Assembly: GCF_040958095.1 (NCBI RefSeq) | Contig: NC_091194.1 | Location: 1-64,000, forward strand | DNA length: 64,000 nucleotides | Source: Procambarus clarkii | Taxonomy: Eukaryota; Arthropoda; Malacostraca; Decapoda; Cambaridae | Reading direction: 5' to 3' | Shown here: one piece after another, positions 1-32,100 of the stretch | Numbering within the stretch: the first letter of the stretch is position 1 | Layout of the letters: every line of letters begins with the position of its first letter | Translations under genes and position numbers: made by a program | Notes under the pieces: model-generated | Database searches by the model: none | Told to the model about the DNA's origin: nothing | Seen by the model: the letters and a program-made list of their open reading frames with translations, nothing else

Positions 1-42
1 TCCAATCTGGCAGAGGTTCCAGTCCTCAATATATATATATAT

Positions 43-524
<482 letters not shown>

Positions 525-790
525 AAAAAACTTACATTATATCTGTACATTATAGGACTATGTATTGTCTCACACACAAGATCATATTACATAGCTATGC
601 AATGTGTCAATATATTCACACAACACACTTCTATGCTCATATATCATAATCATAAAATCTGACTTTAGCCAAGAATGTAATTTGCTGAAACACACGAACA
701 AATTATGTTATATATTTAGTAATGTATACAATATCATCAACACCTGATGAATACTCACATTATTTTGTATTTTATAATTTTGTATTTCAG

Positions 791-20606
<19,816 letters not shown>

Positions 20607-20694
20607 CCACTTCAAGAATGAGAATGGATCTTTGAAACTCCAACATGTATTTGCATGACTCAAAACATTAACATTTTCCTAATCATTGTTGTAC

Positions 20695-20700
20695 AATAAA
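20695..20700 (+). terminator. Poly(A) signal of tim
   Basis: AATAAA about 90 bp after the tim stop codon; a second AATAAA lies near 20755. Either could define the short 3' UTR. Confidence 0.6.
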
Positions 20701-21459
20701 ATTTCACAGAATTAACAACTAGGTTTCATAGTGTATGAACATTAAAGTTTTCTGAATAAATATTTTTGTGCATTAATGTGTATAGTGTAAGAAAGTAACG
20801 CATATAGTTTCTTGTGGAAAGCAAGAGATATATGTGATCAATACATTAAGCTTATATGAGACATTTATATTTATTGTATAAATATAATGCCATTATTGAA
20901 AGACAACTTTTTACTAAACAAAATATCATTTAATTTCAAGCTACCAGCATTACATTGTGACAGCCATTCTATAGCTATCAAGTACAAATCCAATTGTAAA
21001 TATACTCAAAGTATAATTGAACAGGTCAAATTTTGTATTTAATTCCATTGAATAGAGCTGTATGTAGAAAAAAAATTAAATGGTTGCACATGTTTTAAAT
21101 TGTTAGGCGACTTAGCCTTGTAAATTTGAATGTCTTAAATGAGAAATATCCAAGTGTGTGACAAATTGCATGCGGGATACTTTTAATGAATGGGCAGCAT
21201 TCCACCGTTGTTTGGATCTAGTCTCTAGTCTTCAAAAATCACCCTCAAAATGGAGCTTAACTCTACGGCCTGTATAGAATGTTTTCATCACACAGATTTT
21301 GTATGTTTAAATAATATTGTGCTTAGAATATCACATAAGCATACTGTATATAGCTGCATTTGTCAGTAAAATTTTACAATATCGTGTATTGTCATTTTCC
21401 AAAAATGTATTTTAATAGCTTAATCTTAAGTAAAATGAATGACTGCTGATACCTTGGTC

Positions 21460-21590
21460 TATCCTGAACCTTATCAGGTCGTGATAAGGGTCCTGGATGG
21501 ACAAAAACGTTGTCACTTTCATTTCATTTTATGTGTACGAGTTGGATTTTTGTCTTTTCAGCCACATTCTTGTGACTTTCTCTCTCTGCA
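21460..21590 (-). mobile_element. Old hairpin element
   Basis: Diverged arms (tatcctgaaccttatcaggt / gtgataagggtcctggatgg), then acgttgtcactttcatttca and an end cagccacattcttgtgactt that matches the unpaired flank of the younger hairpin copies. Lies about 850 bp after the tim stop. Confidence 0.65.
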
Positions 21591-21717
21591 TATATTTTGT
21601 TATTTTTTAGACATAAAATGATGGTACAGTATAATCCTTTGTAAATAATGAAGGACACTTGACTAAAAGGAACATTGGAAAACAAAATTTCTGATTACAG
21701 TATACAAATACAAAAAT

Positions 21718-23600
21718 ACAAATATTTATTCAGGTAAAGTACATACATACAAGGTGAAATACAAAAGTTGATGGATTTATAGATAGAGCTAGTACATACA
21801 ATACCTAAAGCCACTATTACGCAAAGCGTTTCGGGCAGGAAAAACACTAAGACAAACTTAATACTAACTTAGACTGAAGTATAAATTGTGTTGAGAAAAA
21901 ATCAGAAAAAAATGAAAAAAGGGGGGGGGGTACATGGCAGAAAAAAGCAAAAATACAATTTGGTCAACAAACAGCATTGTTTAAAATCGTAGACATGGGT
22001 TGACATTTAGGGGCGAGGTAGGTTACATTGAGTTAATTAGGCGGTACTTTGTTTTTATCTTAAACTGGTTGGGTGAGGTACAGTCTTTAACATAATTGGG
22101 AAGGTCGTTCCACATTCAAGTCCCTTGATTTGTAAAGCATTTCTAGTTTGACTAAGTCGTACTCTTGGAATATCAAATAGGTATTTGTTTCTGGTGTGGT
22201 GCTCATGGGATCTGTTACAACCTCTAGAGGTGGTTTGTTAATGTTGGTTAGGAGAAATGTGGGGTAATGGTCTGTAGGGCTATCGATGATTATCCCTGAA
22301 GTAAGTGGAGAGGTTATGGTGGTCCAGATGTGATCAAGAGCCGTGGCAGTACTGTCAGTGATTCTAGTAGGTCTAGTGATTAATGGTATGAGGAAGCAGG
22401 AATTCATACAGTTGAGGAAACTAGCAGCAGGAGAGTTATCAGGCTCGCAGAGGTCAGCGTTAAAGTCACCAGAAATGGTGACTTTAACAAGTGGTTTTTG
22501 TTCAGTCTGTTCTCTAGTATAAGATTTCTAAGGTTAGAGTTAAATTCAGTCACATCAATGTTAGGAACCCTGTAGACTGTTGTTGCTTTAGGGGCGACGA
22601 CGATGGTGGGATGGGAGGCGCCCCGGCGGACCCGTTAAGGGTGAATCACGAAGCCTGGAGAGGTGGAACGCCAAGCCAAATCGCAAAACGAGTGACGCCA
22701 GTCACTAGAAACTAATATGCCATATGGCAAATAAACGCACAGTCAGGCAGATGATTGGGGAGCCCCAGGAGTCCCTCAGGTAGCAAAACCAAAACTCTGC
22801 CCCCAACTAAAACGCAAAAAGTCATCCAGTGTCCCCCGGCAGAGCAGAAGCCAGCCGCCCACCACGGCTGAGGGCACACCAGGAACCCATCAAGACCCAC
22901 CAACCCCCTGTACCTCTCGGCCAAACCGGCCCCCGAACACCGTCACCCCGCCGGGAGAACCAGCTAGAACACGTCAAAAAAAATCTATCAACAACCCTGT
23001 GACCCAAGAAGATATGTGCGCCAGTTGTCGTACAATCGGACCGTTGAAAAAGGATGCCAAATGGCAGTAGCAAAGCCAAAACGCGAAAACAAGACGTGAT
23101 CAGGCGGCTCCCAGGCGGAGGAGGAGTCCAGACGTCCGCTCGGCCTCAAGGTTGAACCAGGAGTCATCCTGTAGACTGCTCCCACAGTCAAGACAGCATC
23201 GTTACCCTTGACCCATCGTTACCCTTGACCCATCGTTACCCTTGACTCTGAAACAGGCAAATATATACTCTCCATAAGGGTCTCTAGATTTAATTACTTT
23301 TAAGCAAGTCAGTTCTTGCTGGTAGTAAAGAGAAGTACCACCACCTCTTTGTATAGGACGACAGTTGTGAATAGCTGAGTAGTTTGGTATGTTGTAGAGT
23401 TGAGTAGTGTCCTCTTTTAACCACGTTTCAGTAAATACAATAAAAGATAATTTGTTGTCAACTGTTTGAATAGGGCATTAACATCATCAAAGTGTTTGCT
23501 TAGAGATCTAACATTCAAGTTAATTACAGAAACATTGTGATTACACGCTAAAAGGGTTTCGATTATTCGATTATTACAATATCTAGATTAAATTAACATT
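21718..23600 (-). mobile_element. Internally deleted LINE (endonuclease + C-terminal tail), interrupted
   Basis: Minus strand, 5' to 3': endonuclease start (SVINLNVRSLSKHFDDVN), then LKVIKSRDPYGEYIFACF, VGAVYR, [599-bp insertion], VPNIDVTEFNSNLRNLIL, DFNADLCEPDNSPAASFL, LIPLITRPTRITDSTATA, then an abrupt change to the extreme C-terminal part NVWNDLPNYVKDCTSPNQF, and finally a 3' tail (cctgcccgaaacgctttgcg ... tttacctgaataaata). The reverse transcriptase catalytic region is missing, and frames shift several times. An 18-bp unit (catcgttacccttgaccc) is triplicated near 23197-23245. Dead, non-autonomous copy of a CR1/RTE-like non-LTR family. Confidence 0.85.
22580..23167 (-). mobile_element. GC-rich insertion inside the LINE, with 11-bp target duplication
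   Basis: The 11-mer CCTGTAGACTG occurs at 22569-22579 and 23168-23178 and brackets about 590 bp whose base composition is far more GC-rich than its surroundings. The LINE protein text stops at one side (VGAVYR) and resumes at the other (VPNID), proving insertion. Overlapping minus-strand frames of 67-85 residues exist but resemble no family I recognise. No inverted ends or poly(A) are obvious; a retroposed or unclassified element is likely. Confidence 0.75.
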
Positions 23601-23679
23601 GATCTTCGAAAGGTCGTAGTTCCCATATATCGATAGGGAGAGCGTCGGCCAAGAAGCCTTGTTTAAAATATAATAATAA

Positions 23680-23840
23680 TAATAATATAATATAATAATA
23701 ATTTTATTTAGGTAAGGTACATACATAAAGAGATTTTACAAAGTTTGTTGGCTTTATAGATAGAGCTAGTACATACAATGCCTAAAGCCACTATTACGCA
23801 AAGCGTTTCGGGCAGGAAAAACATTAATGACTAAAGCTTA
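23680..23840 (-). mobile_element. LINE 3' tail (solo)
   Basis: (AATAAT) tract, then tttatttaggtaaggtacat, atagagctagtacatacaat, gcctaaagccactattacgc and aaagcgtttcgggcagg: almost identical to the 3' tail of the LINE at 21718, so a recent, heavily truncated copy. Confidence 0.85.
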
Positions 23841-24555
23841 AAACTAATGGGTAAAAAGAATATATGAATATTTTTCCTCTCTAATAAGGTATAATCTCTG
23901 TGATGGATTCACAAAAATTATTTTATCTCTGCCTTTTTGATAACATATACAAATATAATCTTTATTTGTGAATCTTTATTAATTAAGCAATATATCAGAG
24001 GCCGTGTAGGTTCGGTGTTCTATGAACGAAAAGGACATGAGCAGTTTATATAGCGAACGCATATCAACGAATAACGCTAGTATCTATATTACAAATTTAT
24101 TGTCCTGTGGAGTTGATTTAACTTCCAGACACGTTTTGTTTAATAAATATTAAATATTTAGTGGCTGTTTATGAAAGATATTATTATAAATACACATTCT
24201 ACTTGTTAATATTACCAATTAATTAAGTTAAATGTGCGACAATTTTAGCCAAGAAGTGCGACGACTGGATCACTGTGTATAAGAGCTTGACATGGCAGCA
24301 AACACTCCCGGCGACCATATATCGCGGATAAGTCGCTCCACAAAATGGTCACTTGGACCGTCGACTTCCTATGGCGTCACCTCCCACATATTTACTTCTA
24401 ATTTCGTTATGCAATTAGATTATTTCAGAGTAAATGTAGGTTTGATCACGTTCTGCGTGTAGCACCAACATTATAGTAAATAAATATACCATATTTCTTC
24501 ATTACTTACGTAATGCTAGGAGGATTTGGGTAATTCTACGGACCGATACCAAATA

Positions 24556-24556
24556 G

Positions 24557-24623
<67 letters not shown>

Positions 24624-24870
24624 TATACAAGAAGATACATTGGGTTTGTGAGAATACATAGCATAGTATTTACAATCTTGTAAAGCCACTAGTACGCGCA
24701 GCGTTTCGGGTAGATAGTCAAAGCACTGCTAAATATCTCCAGTCGACCAACAAATTGGGCCAAATATGACCCGCGCCACATTTGCATATGCTACCTCTAT
24801 CTATAAATTCAACATTATGTTTGTTACTCATCATCTATATATGTACTTTTACCTGAATAAATTTTTTTAT
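24556..24870. mobile_element. (TTTA)n with two opposed LINE 3' tails
   Basis: (ATTT)n at 24556-24624 runs into a minus-oriented tail ending cactagtacgcgcagcgttt then cgggtag; from about 24770 to 24870 a plus-oriented tail (acctctatctataaattcaa ... gtacttttacctgaataaat) follows. Two truncated insertions facing each other. Confidence 0.75.
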
Positions 24871-24879
24871 TTTCTTTTA

Positions 24880-25085
24880 TACCAGGCGCCGCCAAGAGCT
24901 AAACATTGACAACAACAACATCAGCTGATGCCATAAACACAACCCCGCTGCTGTGCCGGGTTAGTCCACTACGGGATCACCATAGCCCGTGCTACTTGCC
25001 CCGCTCCTGTGCCAGGTAAGTTACAGGCTCACCATAGCTCGTGCTACTTGGAACTTCGAGTAGCTGAATCTATAACAACAACGGT
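24880..25085. repeat. Dispersed repeat with tandem ccatagc-cgtgctacttg units
   Basis: Two copies of a unit containing caccatagcccgtgctactt and ccgctcctgtgcc, ending gtagctgaatctataacaac. The pattern is that of a decapod dispersed repeat; a gtaagt at 25016 inside it looks like a donor but is part of the repeat unit. Confidence 0.55.
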
Positions 25086-25204
25086 GTGACGAGTCTCCCT
25101 CTAACATGTGTGTGTCTGTGTAGTCGCCGCTCCTCTTATTACCTCCTCTCTCTACTTTGTTATAATATAACACCGGTCACTTTGTCCCCAAGATTAGTTT
25201 GGTG

Positions 25205-25350
25205 ACTCCTTGTCAGGGACAGAGGAAGCCTATTTGGCTTGTCAAGATCTTCCCATAGGCCTACTACTGACCTTCCCCAATGACATTTGCCTAACTCCTG
25301 AGTACCTATTTACTGCTAGGTGAAAAAAAAGTGCCTAAACATCTCTGGTT
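25205..25350 (-). mobile_element. tRNA-derived SINE, family B (partial)
   Basis: Contains gggacagaggaagcctattt, gcctaactcctgagtaccta and tttactgctaggtgaa; lacks a clear tRNA-like head. Confidence 0.65.
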
Positions 25351-26085
25351 TGTAAACTTTTTAAAACCAACATAACCTGACTACACATGATTTTAACAAT
25401 TAGAAAATGAGCGATGTCAAAATGCTTGTGTATGGTTTGAACACGCCCCATTGTACAGGTACTGTCATATCGTGCCCAAGTTTTCACAATGGAATATAAA
25501 CTCTTGAAGCACTACCATTTGGATACAGGTAAAGTAATCTGATCCAGGTCCATAGGGGTTGTGAAGTATTTGTATACAGAATAATGTGACATTATAAAAT
25601 GACTGCGGCCGTACATAAGTAGTACATTCAGACCAACTGAGAATTATTCAGTAATTAATGCAGCACTACCAACTACCATGCTTTGTACACTGGAATTAAC
25701 CCTTAAAGTGAAAGTTATATGTTGATTTTAGTTATTGCCATGTTGCTGTACAAATGATGTAGATACAGTATTGTTATAATACATCTATCTACTGTATATG
25801 AATGTAATGGTGTTAACCTAAACCCCTAAGAAATTTATGCTATCTTTTTTAGATGTCTATTATAGATGATATCTTGTACCACAAGCCATGTGATTATTGC
25901 CAGATCACCATTTCACAATAGTGTTTTAACAGGTGTTTAGAGCACCTGTTTAAAACATTTGGCAGATTTAAACGGGTGATTCCCACCTGTTGGTAGGGTG
26001 TCTTAAGGTTCCCAGTGAATATTGTAGTCTGTAGTAAGGTATTTAATTTGTATGTAAATATTGAAGAGATTGTATATATTTTCAG
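25351..26085. other. Putative FOCAD 5' flank
   Basis: About 0.7 kb with no element or ORF I recognise. It should hold the promoter or an intron of a 5' UTR, because an acceptor-like ttttcag stands at 26079-26085 just before the start codon. No TATA box or initiator can be assigned with confidence. Confidence 0.4.
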
Positions 26086-26101
26086 GTAGATGGGCTTAAT
26101 T

Positions 26102-26155
26102 ATGGACGAGTACGAACAAAAAATAAACTCTGGGAATGTGTTCCTTCAGAGTCAG
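26102..26155 (+). CDS. FOCAD: FOCAD first coding exon with GC-AG intron
   Basis: MDEYEQKINSGNVFLQSQ, 18 codons, the same length to the QSQ motif as the human N-terminus. The following donor is gcaagt (26156), a GC-AG intron; the next exon starts AITKLHTK at 27509 in phase 0. An in-frame ATG at 26090 would add MGLI; I prefer 26102 from the length match. An acceptor-like ttttcag at 26079-26085 suggests an upstream non-coding exon. Confidence 0.85.
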
Positions 26156-29100
26156 GCAAGTTAAAATTGGATAAGTTGTAATTTAAGTACCTGTATTACA
26201 ATAGCTCTCAATTCGTGTATTTTGCATTTTAATGACTGATTTAGTTGAAATCGGTCTTTATTGGACTGTTTTATGACCTGTTGACATTTTGCTAACAAGA
26301 TAAAATTGGGCAAGAGTCATTAGGTGTGACCAAACTGAATGTGGGAGTTCATTACCACCAACCGTCTCTTGGCTATGGGAATCTTCCCAACTCACTGACT
26401 TCTCAACAATAAAGTAAAATTGGCACCCAATTTTGCTGATTGAATATATCATGAACATTCAAGTTTTAATAAATGTGCAATAGGTGCCAATATTTTGCCA
26501 TAACCTATCACAGGGAGGGCATTTGCAAATTGCTCGCAAATCTCTGTAATCTATCACAAACAAATCTTCATAATCTCTCTCAATTGACCATGTAAACCAT
26601 CCTGCTTATTCCTTAAATGGCTCCAATCACTATCTGCAAGTACCACTTGTGCTTGAATTTCCAAATGTGATTTTATTTTTACATTAGTTTTGTGAACTAT
26701 TTTGTCATGAACTTTTTGATGTAAAACTTTTAATTAGCCGAGCCATTTAAGGGTTAATGTCAAGTGGGAGCTCTCCTTAGTAATAAGAATTGTTAAGACC
26801 CTGTGAGAGAGAGAGAGAGGTGTGTGTGTGTGAGGAGCAAGCAGCCTGTATGTAGCTGACGTTGCAGTGTAGTATCATGCTAACACCACCCCCCTGTGCT
26901 CTGTTTCTATAGCCACTGTTGGGATCGCCCTTTCTGTAGAATAACCCAATTGTTAATCAGGAGTCCAGTCTAAATGCCTACTTGACTGACACAGTGACCT
27001 TTGACACAGTCGTAAGGATTATCGCAGGGCACTGGAAACAACCAGCCGTGCTGTTTTGTCATCTGCAACACTTCAACAATTGGATAGGCCCTGATAATTC
27101 TATTAAGAGAGAGTAGGGCTCCTTAACTTTAAGGTTTTTGGGGATACAGCACAGCAACATGCCTGTGTGTGTGTGTGTGTATATATATCTAAAGTTGGAA
27201 GTACCAATACAGTACTGTATTGAACTGTGGTTTGTGTGCTATTTGAGCATGCATGTGCAGAAGAGTCTGGTTTCCCAACCATGACTTGCTTCCCCTTTGT
27301 AACAGTAACCTGTAGAATTATCAAGAGTATGGGTTGCAGATCTTACATACCTTGTGTACAAATGACTAGGTAAACTTACCAGCCGCTTTTGACGTGATGT
27401 AGGTTATCTCGTAACACTAGTTAGCTCTTGATGTTTATGTATGTGCCATGCTCTTAAAGAATCTTCATTTTATTTCAATAAATGATTTATTTATTGTCTT
27501 TATTTCAGGCAATTACAAAGTTGCATACAAAGATGGTGGAGAATAACAAAGATGGGACCTCCTTATATGAGGTGAGTAGAGGAATAAGACCTAACGTAAC
27601 TCTTAGCCAAATTACAGTCATGCTATTATTGATATATATAATGCTTATCAGTCAGCTGTTGTGTGCATATTCTAATTTTTTAAATTTTTGGTTACAGTGT
27701 ACTCGGTTTACTTCCTTGATGGTGTGACCTGTAGTGCAGTAGTTCAGTGCAATTAACATTGTTGTTAGATAATCAATAGTGCATAATATAACATCATTAA
27801 TGAGTTATGAAATGAGAGTGATGGATGTGAGGAAAGACTGCAACAGAGTACATTTGGTTTTTTAAGAGTAGTTCGTATTTTTTATCCTGAGATTTATTGG
27901 TTAAGGAGATTGGGGATACTTTACCCAGTGTTTCTCAACCTTTGTGCCCTTGAAATAATTCTGGGTTGTACTTTAGATAAACACACTCAGATTTCATTGT
28001 CAACTGGAAGATGATGATTTAAGTTTTTGTTCATGATACTGGTTAAATGAGAAAATTAAGTACAAAAAATGACTAGAAATACTTTTGCATACAATTAGAA
28101 TTATCCTATTTAACAACATCTCTTGTTGAACACCAGGTTACCTTGGGGTTATGCGGAACCCTGATTGAGAAACTGCTTTACCCGACTCGTGTCTCGTTAA
28201 TATTCATTTTGATTTACTCATCTTGTAAAATATATATTTGTGATAATTGGGTTAAATATGTGGGGCAATGAATATAATACATTTGTACTGTAATTTGAAT
28301 ACTTGAGGAAAGTAAGTTAAATGGGCTTATAAATGAAACAATAAAGGTAATATGTTGCCTTAATTAAAGATGAATGAAGTTTTTGCATGTAAACGTTAAT
28401 GTAATCCAAAATAAATACTGTACTGGATTGTCTGTTGTTGTTTCCAAAGTCAGATGAGGTGAAGTTACTATGGCAGACAGTCAACAAAGGGGACATAACG
28501 GAGGCTACCCTCGCTGTTGAGACACTGGTAGCACTTATCAAGTCAGGACTGCTTCCCATGCCTGCCGTTCTACAAAATTTCTTGGCTGATGTCACCTGTG
28601 CAAAGTAAGTGTACTAATAAAATGATAGTTGTAATAACATACTGTACTTAGTAGAATTTTTACATAGTTACTGTACTGTATTTCTTGTTTTTATAAAGCT
28701 ACTACTCGAATGCAAGGTTTTGAGCAAATGGTCTTCAGGTGTAAATGATATAATATTTACAGATATAGTAGTAGGCTAAGTATTTTATGGTAGAAGGTTT
28801 ATTCAGTACATCCTTATTGTAATGAACCTTGCACTAATGAATTCCTGGATAGTCTGAACAAATTGTATTCGATACAAATTGTTCAAAAGAATGTACAAAT
28901 GTTCGAGTAGGTGAGGATTATTCATCTAAGCCATTGCCGAGGCTAAACGTTGGGAGCTGGCTGTGTTATCATCCATGATCCACCTAATCAAAGTGTAAAT
29001 TATTGTAGTGCTTAAAAATTTGTAGTCAAAGTCAAATATAACATGGGTGTAATTGGCCAGTCGCGGTCATCTCCAGTGCCATACTTTATGAAATATCGGC

Positions 29101-32100
29101 ATCTATAGTGTCCCCCTGCGATTTTCATGAAGTCTGAAATCAGGGATTTGTTTTATGTAGGTCTTTACCATTTTTTCAGTACTTTGTAATATTGAACTGA
29201 GATAGTGTGAAGAGAGATGGGAGGGAGGAATGAAGCATAGGTTCACTTCCATCTTGAGTATGCACTCCTCTCCTGGATTGCCTGCCCTCCATTCATCACA
29301 CTTTTAGACAAAGTAGAGAGCCTTTCAAGAAGTCTCATCTCTTTGTCTTGATCAAGTCTAGTGGGAACAGTTTGATCAGAGCCTGCAACACCGTCATGAA
29401 GTTGGTCTACTTACTGTTATGTACTGTACAAGGCCAACATTCTCTAAGTTCCAGATCTGGCCTAACTCTGTGGACAACCTGTAGTTGGCACCCGTAACAC
29501 TAGGCTCTCAACTTTCAGCAGTCTCGTGCTGGAACTCCCTTTTTCAAGAACATCACTCCATCAGTGATCATTCATTCATAGTCTGACTTGGATTTGGAAT
29601 TTGTTTACTCAACAGGTTGATATAGGAGAGATCAGGTCAACTGATCACATGAAGGCTCTGGCACACAGTTGGTTATGGGCTCATCCTGTTCCTTGTATGA
29701 TTGTTACTTAAAGCTAAATGAAGTTTATTCCTAATTTATTTACCTGAGGGCCACCATCACTAGATGAGAACAGGAAGCCAGCGGCTTGTTGAAGTTCCCC
29801 CATCCCCATTTGCCTTGAAAATACCTAATGATACAGATAAGAAACTCATGGGTCTCTAGGAGCAAAGTTCAACTGAGCTGAAGTAGAATTACAGCTCTTG
29901 CTTGCCGTTTCACCAGGTACTGGTTCTTATACGACAGTTAATTAGTCTCAAAGGTCATTCTTATGAAATAAATGAGCCTCTAGGAGCAGGCTTTAGATGA
30001 GCTGAGGTAGGATAAAAGCTCTTGGTTGCTTGCAGTTTCACTAAATACTTCAGTCGACAGCCCTAATGAACCATATGTTTATAAAGGCTTTATCCAATTT
30101 GATAAATCCCTCCTACAGCCAAAACATAATCTACAAAGTGTCTCCTCTCTTCTTAATGTTTCTTTATGTGACTGTAAACACTTGGTGTTCTCTTTGTTCA
30201 ACTAATGCAATTTTGCTATAAGTTTTCCAAGAAATTACTATGAAAATGGGTCCTGTTGCTGGTAAGGGGTGATTTATTGCTATTTGCCATGATGTGTTAT
30301 AAATATATAGTGCAACATTTATATATTTTTTACCAGATCTCCAAGTGCACTTGTTCAAGGAATAACTGCAATTTTGTTGATGTCACAAATTGAGAAAGAT
30401 GGACAAATACAGTGCCCTTTCACCGGTCCCCCCACAGGACCAACCCATCCGTTTGTGACTCTGATTATCAAAAGAGTAGATTTAATTCCCACTGTGCTAG
30501 AGGAAGTGGCTAGCATCTTAAGACATCCAGAACAAAGGTTTGTTCATGGCTTTGTTTCTTTAAGTACTTTTCATGACATTTAGTGGTTCCTCTGTGTACT
30601 TACAATGTGAGACATGACAAAGTAGCTTTGTATGTTCTGTTCCAATTATTATTATTATTTTTTTTCACAGGTGGGTACAGGAGCATATCAATTCTGACTC
30701 CTGCTGGCAGGAGTCAAAAGGTTTTCCCTTCCCATAGCTCATGGTAAGCCTTACCCTGCTAGTTTTCCCTAGAACACGCACCGCCAATCGGCTAACAAAC
30801 AGGTACCCCAATTATTGCTAGGTGAATAGGGGCAAACAGTTAAGAATTAGAGCCCAGTCAATCCTCCCTAACCAGTACTCTGGGAAAGAGTGAGGGAACC
30901 TAGAAATCTAGTGTTAAATGTAATGAAACGCCTCTCTAGGGGTTACCCTCTATATCTTTTCATTTCTACCCCTGTTCTTCAGGGATTCTGGCTTGGGCAC
31001 TGCATAAATGATTAAGCTAGCTACCTCAGGTCCTTGGGTTGCCGGGGCTGCCATCTGGTAAATACCTAAGTTATGGTGAGGGTGTGGAGCTAACTAATAG
31101 TAGGAGTCAAAGCTCCTACTGGAGATTTATGGTGGTAAAATGAGTAAAATTAACTTCACACCCAGTTCAACACGGATTTAGAAAAGGAAGATCCTATCTT
31201 TTGCAATTGCTTAACCAATTGTGAAATCATGGAAGCCTTAGAAAAACAAAATGCAGATGTTGTATATATGAAGTTTGCAAAGTCATTTAATAAATGTGAC
31301 CATGAAGTGATAACCCATAAAATGAGATCAGTAGGGTAGAATTGTAATTGCGATGTTCCCTCGCTTGGTACAGTAAACTTGACTGTAGCTTCAACGTTCC
31401 CTCATGTGGGTCAATAAACTCAAGCTGTAGCCATGATGTTCCTTCACCTGGGTCAGTAAACTCGGGACTGGGGAACAGTGTACCCTCACCTGGGTCAGTA
31501 AACTCGGGACTGGGGAACAGTGTACCCTCACCTGGGTCAGTAAACTCGGGACTGGGGAACAGTGTACCCTCACCTGGGTCAGTAAACTCGGGACTGGGGA
31601 ACAGTGTACCCTCACCTGGGTCAGTAAACCCCGGATGAACCCAGTTCTTAAGGATTTTTGGTGAGTAAATTTGCTGCATTACCTTTAATCTTTACATGTA
31701 CAGTAATGGCACCACAAATAATTGCCTCCAGTAATTTTTATAGGAAAAAGAGTGTTATGTAATGTCTCATTTGCAGTTTTAGAAGTGTTATTTTACTTGC
31801 TTATCAAGGGGTAATTATTAATATTAATTCACAAAACTGTATTGCATAAGGCATATTGTGGTAGGACAGCAGGAGCCATCCCTCAGTTGCCCATATGCAA
31901 GTGATTCATTAGCTAGTTTGCTTATAAGATGGTGCTTGTTGGTCAAATGTGCAGACACCTTGGTCATCAAGCCCAACTTTTCTGGCAACATTCTGCATGT
32001 GGATAATAGAAGATTGTGCAGATAAGGTAACACTATGATAACATTTGGGTTTCCTTGTTCCACAGAGTGAGGACTTCTAGTATTTATCACATACGTCCAC

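Noticed and set aside
22712-23191. Overlapping minus-strand frames of 67-85 residues
   Set aside because: Lie in the GC-rich insertion where stop codons are rare by composition; no recognisable family.
25016-25021. Donor-like gtaagt as the end of a FOCAD 5' UTR exon
   Set aside because: It sits inside a dispersed repeat that contains the motif in its unit; no independent support.
31287-31679. 130-residue minus-strand frame with EFTDPGEGTLFPSP repeats
   Set aside because: 42-bp minisatellite inside a FOCAD intron; both strands are open for arithmetic reasons.
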